Below are positions 5,097 to 7,036 of a stretch of 7,036 nucleotides of DNA, one piece after another. A model generated the notes under the pieces. That model was given only the letters and a program-made list of their open reading frames with translations, was not told where the DNA came from and searched no databases. The stretch comes from an uncultured Lysobacteraceae bacterium (GTDB lineage: Bacteria > Pseudomonadota > Gammaproteobacteria > Xanthomonadales > Rhodanobacteraceae), in the NCBI GenBank assembly GCA_946482585.1, contig CAMLSI010000280.1, positions 1 to 7,036 on the forward strand. Direction: 5' to 3'. Position 1 is the first letter of the stretch. Each line of letters opens with the position of its first letter. The position numbers were made by a program, and so were the translations under genes.

Positions 5097-6632
5097 ATGC
5101 ATTGCCAACTCAGCAAGACTGCCGTGACGCCGTTCGCACGGGAAGATTCCGCTCGCGGGAGCGGCCTGTCTCGAGAGCCGTCGAGGCCGCAGCGCGCGCT
5201 CGCTCAGCGCCCGCCGCAGGGTCGCGGCGTCGCGCGCCGAAGCCTCGTGTGGCTGGCGGGATTCGTTGCAGCTCTTCTCACGATGTCCGGTTGGTCGAAT
5301 GCGGTATCGGCACAAACGACCGACGCTCGCTTGCAGGCGCGACTCGTCGCAGCGGAACAACTGCTCGGCGGCGGGATCCTTGGTGAGGCCCGTGTGCTGG
5401 ACCTCAAGGCACACATCGAAAGCCTGCCGTTCGTCGCGCGCGGCGACCGCAAGCAGGCGCGAGCCGCCAACGAGCAAGGTCTGAAATGGTTCGACGCAGG
5501 TCAGTACGATCGGGCCGTTAGTGCATTCGAGCGTGGCCTGGCTTTGGACGCAGCCGATCAGGAAATCGGCAACAACCTGGCATTCGCCTATTTTCGCGCC
5601 GGCAAGATGACGCAGGCGTGGCAAGCCATGAAGCGAACACTGGCGCTGGCGCCGGCACGGACGTCCGCGTGGGCGAATATCGGCCAGATGCGCGCCGCTG
5701 AAGGCGATCCGGCGGTCAGCGCGTGGAGTTTCGAGAACAGCTATCGATTTTCGCGCAAGCCGAAGCTGACGCTCGCCTACTTCGAGAAACTGAAAGCCGA
5801 GACGGACGACGCCATCCTCCGCGCTGCGCTTTCTTCCGCTCTGTCGGAAATCGCGTCCGGCACCGTAGAAAACCTGATCGAACATCCGCGGCCGATCGGC
5901 GGATCGTTGTCCGGCATCGCGGAGCACGAATCGCCGGACGAGCATGGCGATGCGGCGGACGACGATCTGTTCGCCCTGTACGAACGCGTTCGCGCAGGAG
6001 ACAAGGCAGCATTCGATCCGATCCAGTCCGCGGCCAACGAGGGGCGGCGCGTGGCGCAGGCCATGCTCGGCGAGGCCTATCGTCGCGGATATGCGGTAGT
6101 CGAAGACGCGGCACTTTCCGCCACTTGGTATCAGCGCGCCGCGGAGCAGGGCCATTCGCTCGCGAAGTATCAGCTCGGATTGGCTTACCAGGAAGGTCAC
6201 GGCGTCGCCCAGGATTACAAAATGGCGGCGCGTTGGTATGCGGAAGCCGCCGCGCTCGGCGACAGGGATGCGATGAACAATCTGGGCGCGATCTACTCGC
6301 GCGGACAGATCGGCAGAGCCGACGCCGCGCAGGCGGCGAAACTGTTCCGCCAGGCATCGGATCTGGGCAATCCGCAGGCCGCCTACAATCTGGCGATCGC
6401 GTACGCGGAAGGCGACGGCGTGCCGCGAGACCTCGTCGAGTCGGCGCGACTCTACCGGCTCTCGGCGGAAAGTGGCTTCGTCCAGGCGCAGCTCCAGGTG
6501 GCGGACAACTACGAGAACGGCCGTGGCGTCGAGCGGGACGAAGCGCAGGCTTTGCACTGGTATCGAAAAGCCGCAGCAGCCGGCGTCGAATACGCGCGTG
6601 ACGTGCTCAAGCGCAAGGGTGTCGCGGACTGA
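5097..6632 (+). CDS. Exported TPR and Sel1-repeat protein
   Basis: From ATG 5097 the product is 511 residues. A basic N-terminal stretch (1-50) leads into a hydrophobic segment (51-66) and a VSA cleavage site after residue 72, so the mature part should be periplasmic. GTG 5247 (461 residues) is the main alternative start; it trims the basic stretch, and ATG 5283 would lose the export signal. Three adjoining 34-residue TPRs (122-155, 156-189, 190-223) show the pattern GLKWFDAGQYDRAVSAFERGL and NNLAFAYFRAGKM. A variable linker (224-318) with an acidic stretch follows. Five back-to-back 36-residue Sel1 repeats (319-498) each carry LG.AY..G.GV..D...A..WY..AAE.G or a variant, ending in KRKGVAD. 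Such solenoids bind protein partners; Sel1 proteins often act in envelope, secretion or signalling contexts, but no specific function can be read here. It is 38 bases upstream of a small exported protein, likely its operon partner. Confidence 0.88.
   Translation: MHCQLSKTAVTPFAREDSARGSGLSREPSRPQRALAQRPPQGRGVARRSLVWLAGFVAALLTMSGWSNAVSAQTTDARLQARLVAAEQLLGGGILGEARVLDLKAHIESLPFVARGDRKQARAANEQGLKWFDAGQYDRAVSAFERGLALDAADQEIGNNLAFAYFRAGKMTQAWQAMKRTLALAPARTSAWANIGQMRAAEGDPAVSAWSFENSYRFSRKPKLTLAYFEKLKAETDDAILRAALSSALSEIASGTVENLIEHPRPIGGSLSGIAEHESPDEHGDAADDDLFALYERVRAGDKAAFDPIQSAANEGRRVAQAMLGEAYRRGYAVVEDAALSATWYQRAAEQGHSLAKYQLGLAYQEGHGVAQDYKMAARWYAEAAALGDRDAMNNLGAIYSRGQIGRADAAQAAKLFRQASDLGNPQAAYNLAIAYAEGDGVPRDLVESARLYRLSAESGFVQAQLQVADNYENGRGVERDEAQALHWYRKAAAAGVEYARDVLKRKGVAD
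5161..5190 (+). repeat. Inverted repeat near the start of the Sel1 gene
   Basis: GCGGCCT (5161-5167) pairs perfectly with AGGCCGC (5184-5190) across a 16-base loop that itself contains the palindrome TCTCGAGA (5169-5176). It lies between two candidate start codons (5097 and 5247). If translation starts at 5247 this would be a leader hairpin; if at 5097 it is inside the coding region. Short GC-rich repeats are common at this base composition. Confidence 0.4.
6051..6590 (+). repeat. Five tandem 36-codon Sel1 repeats
   Basis: Five units of exactly 108 bases lie in perfect register within the TPR/Sel1 gene: 6051-6158, 6159-6266, 6267-6374, 6375-6482 and 6483-6590. Unit protein starts are VAQAMLGEAY, LAKYQLGLAY, DAMNNLGAIY, QAAYNLAIAY and QAQLQVADNY. 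Unit 3 departs most from the consensus, with RGQIGRADAAQ replacing the G-x-G-V-x-x-D turn. The DNA units are well diverged from each other, which argues against recent tandem expansion. The first and last units are the natural caps of the solenoid. Confidence 0.9.
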
Positions 6633-6657
6633 GCGCACCGAGAGAGTCGGACAATTC

Positions 6658-6662
6658 GAGGA
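6658..6662 (+). promoter_or_regulatory. Ribosome binding site (GAGGA) fixing the GTG start at 6671
   Basis: GAGGA lies 8 bases before GTG 6671, close to ideal spacing and complementary to the 16S rRNA tail. It decides the start of the small exported protein, for which there is no upstream ATG in frame, and supports that gene being real. Confidence 0.75.
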
Positions 6663-6670
6663 TTCAGATC

Positions 6671-7036
6671 GTGAGCAGTTTCATCACCGGAAAAACAACC
6701 TTCGCTTTCATCGCTGTCTTGGCGGCTTGCGGCGCCCTTCACGCGAAACCCGGTGATGCGGGCGACGATTCCCGGCAAGAGATAGATCTGCTCGCCAATA
6801 CTTCTGGATACGACAAGAACACAAAGAGTCTCCATCAGACGTCGGAGGACCAGCTCCATGCGCTGCAGTCGTCCGGAATTCTTCCAAGAAACGCGCACAG
6901 CCGTTCCGACTACGTGAGCTACTACCGGCCGACGAAGCCCGTCTTCTTTCACGGCGCACGCCTGCTCTATTGGGAATATGAATACATGGAAGAGTTCATC
7001 GGCTGCTGCGTAGACGAAGGTTTCGGATTGATACTC
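6671..7036 (+). CDS. Unknown small exported protein or lipoprotein (3' end beyond window)
   Basis: A frame of 122 codons runs from GTG 6671 to the window edge without a stop, so the C-terminus is missing. I do not recognise the family. The N-terminus MSSFITGKTTFAFIAVLAAC is an export signal: a single lysine, a hydrophobic core, and a perfect lipobox L-A-A-C (Cys20, then Gly), though cleavage after A-L-H-A at residue 24 by ordinary signal peptidase is also possible. A polar region follows, then an aromatic, charged stretch (PVFFHGARLLYWEYEYMEEF) with an adjacent Cys-Cys pair in GCCVDEG. It shares strand and a 38-base gap with the Sel1 gene, so a common transcript is likely. Codons such as AGA, ATA, ACA and AAA are frequent and GC is low (27 of 60 bases in 6781-6840, 29 of 60 in 6961-7020), unlike the tol or que genes. 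That suggests recent acquisition or weak codon selection. Confidence 0.78.
   Translation, partial: MSSFITGKTTFAFIAVLAACGALHAKPGDAGDDSRQEIDLLANTSGYDKNTKSLHQTSEDQLHALQSSGILPRNAHSRSDYVSYYRPTKPVFFHGARLLYWEYEYMEEFIGCCVDEGFGLIL

Noticed and set aside
4879..5127. Possible small gene from ATG 4879 on the + strand.
   Set aside because: No ribosome site, no family resemblance, and composition like the surrounding non-coding DNA.
4758..6638. Minus-strand open frame of 626 codons covering the whole Sel1 gene.
   Set aside because: It is the antisense shadow of a GC-biased gene; its translation shows no domain, while the + strand has eight clear repeat units.

Overview
The window reads as chromosomal DNA of a high-GC Gammaproteobacterium. 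The gene order tolA–tolB–pal–cpoB–queE–queC–tRNA-Lys is familiar from Pseudomonas and Xanthomonas relatives. The GC-rich codon choice, the cysteine-bearing C-terminus of Pal and the EGNADERG motif make a Xanthomonadales/Lysobacterales member (Rhodanobacteraceae- or Xanthomonadaceae-like) my best guess, but the family is inference, not shown.

Left block (1–3178): the end of the Tol-Pal cell-envelope operon. The window opens inside the C-terminal domain of TolA. Complete tolB (periplasmic beta-propeller), pal (peptidoglycan-binding outer-membrane lipoprotein) and cpoB/ybgF (coiled-coil plus TPR periplasmic protein) follow, all on the + strand. Together they link the energised inner-membrane TolQRA motor to the outer membrane and peptidoglycan, and drive outer-membrane constriction at division. 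Gaps are 12–15 bases except between tolB and pal (72 bases), where a GC stem with a GUGA tetraloop sits.

Middle block (3163–4770): a perfect 9-bp hairpin enclosing the cpoB stop codon separates the envelope genes from queE and queC. These two encode consecutive steps of the 7-deazaguanine (preQ0/queuosine) pathway. A tRNA-Lys(UUU) gene with encoded CCA and a plausible promoter of its own closes this block. No queD or queF is present.

Right block (4771–7036): after a gene-poor leader of about 330 bases comes a secreted or membrane-anchored protein with three TPRs and five in-register 36-residue Sel1 repeats. Its start codon is uncertain. It is followed 38 bases later by a small exported protein or lipoprotein, cut off by the window end, which I do not recognise and which has clearly lower GC and less biased codons than the rest. 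This pair, just downstream of a tRNA, is the accessory and least explained part of the window. I see no insertion sequences, CRISPR arrays, integrases or att-like duplication of the tRNA end.
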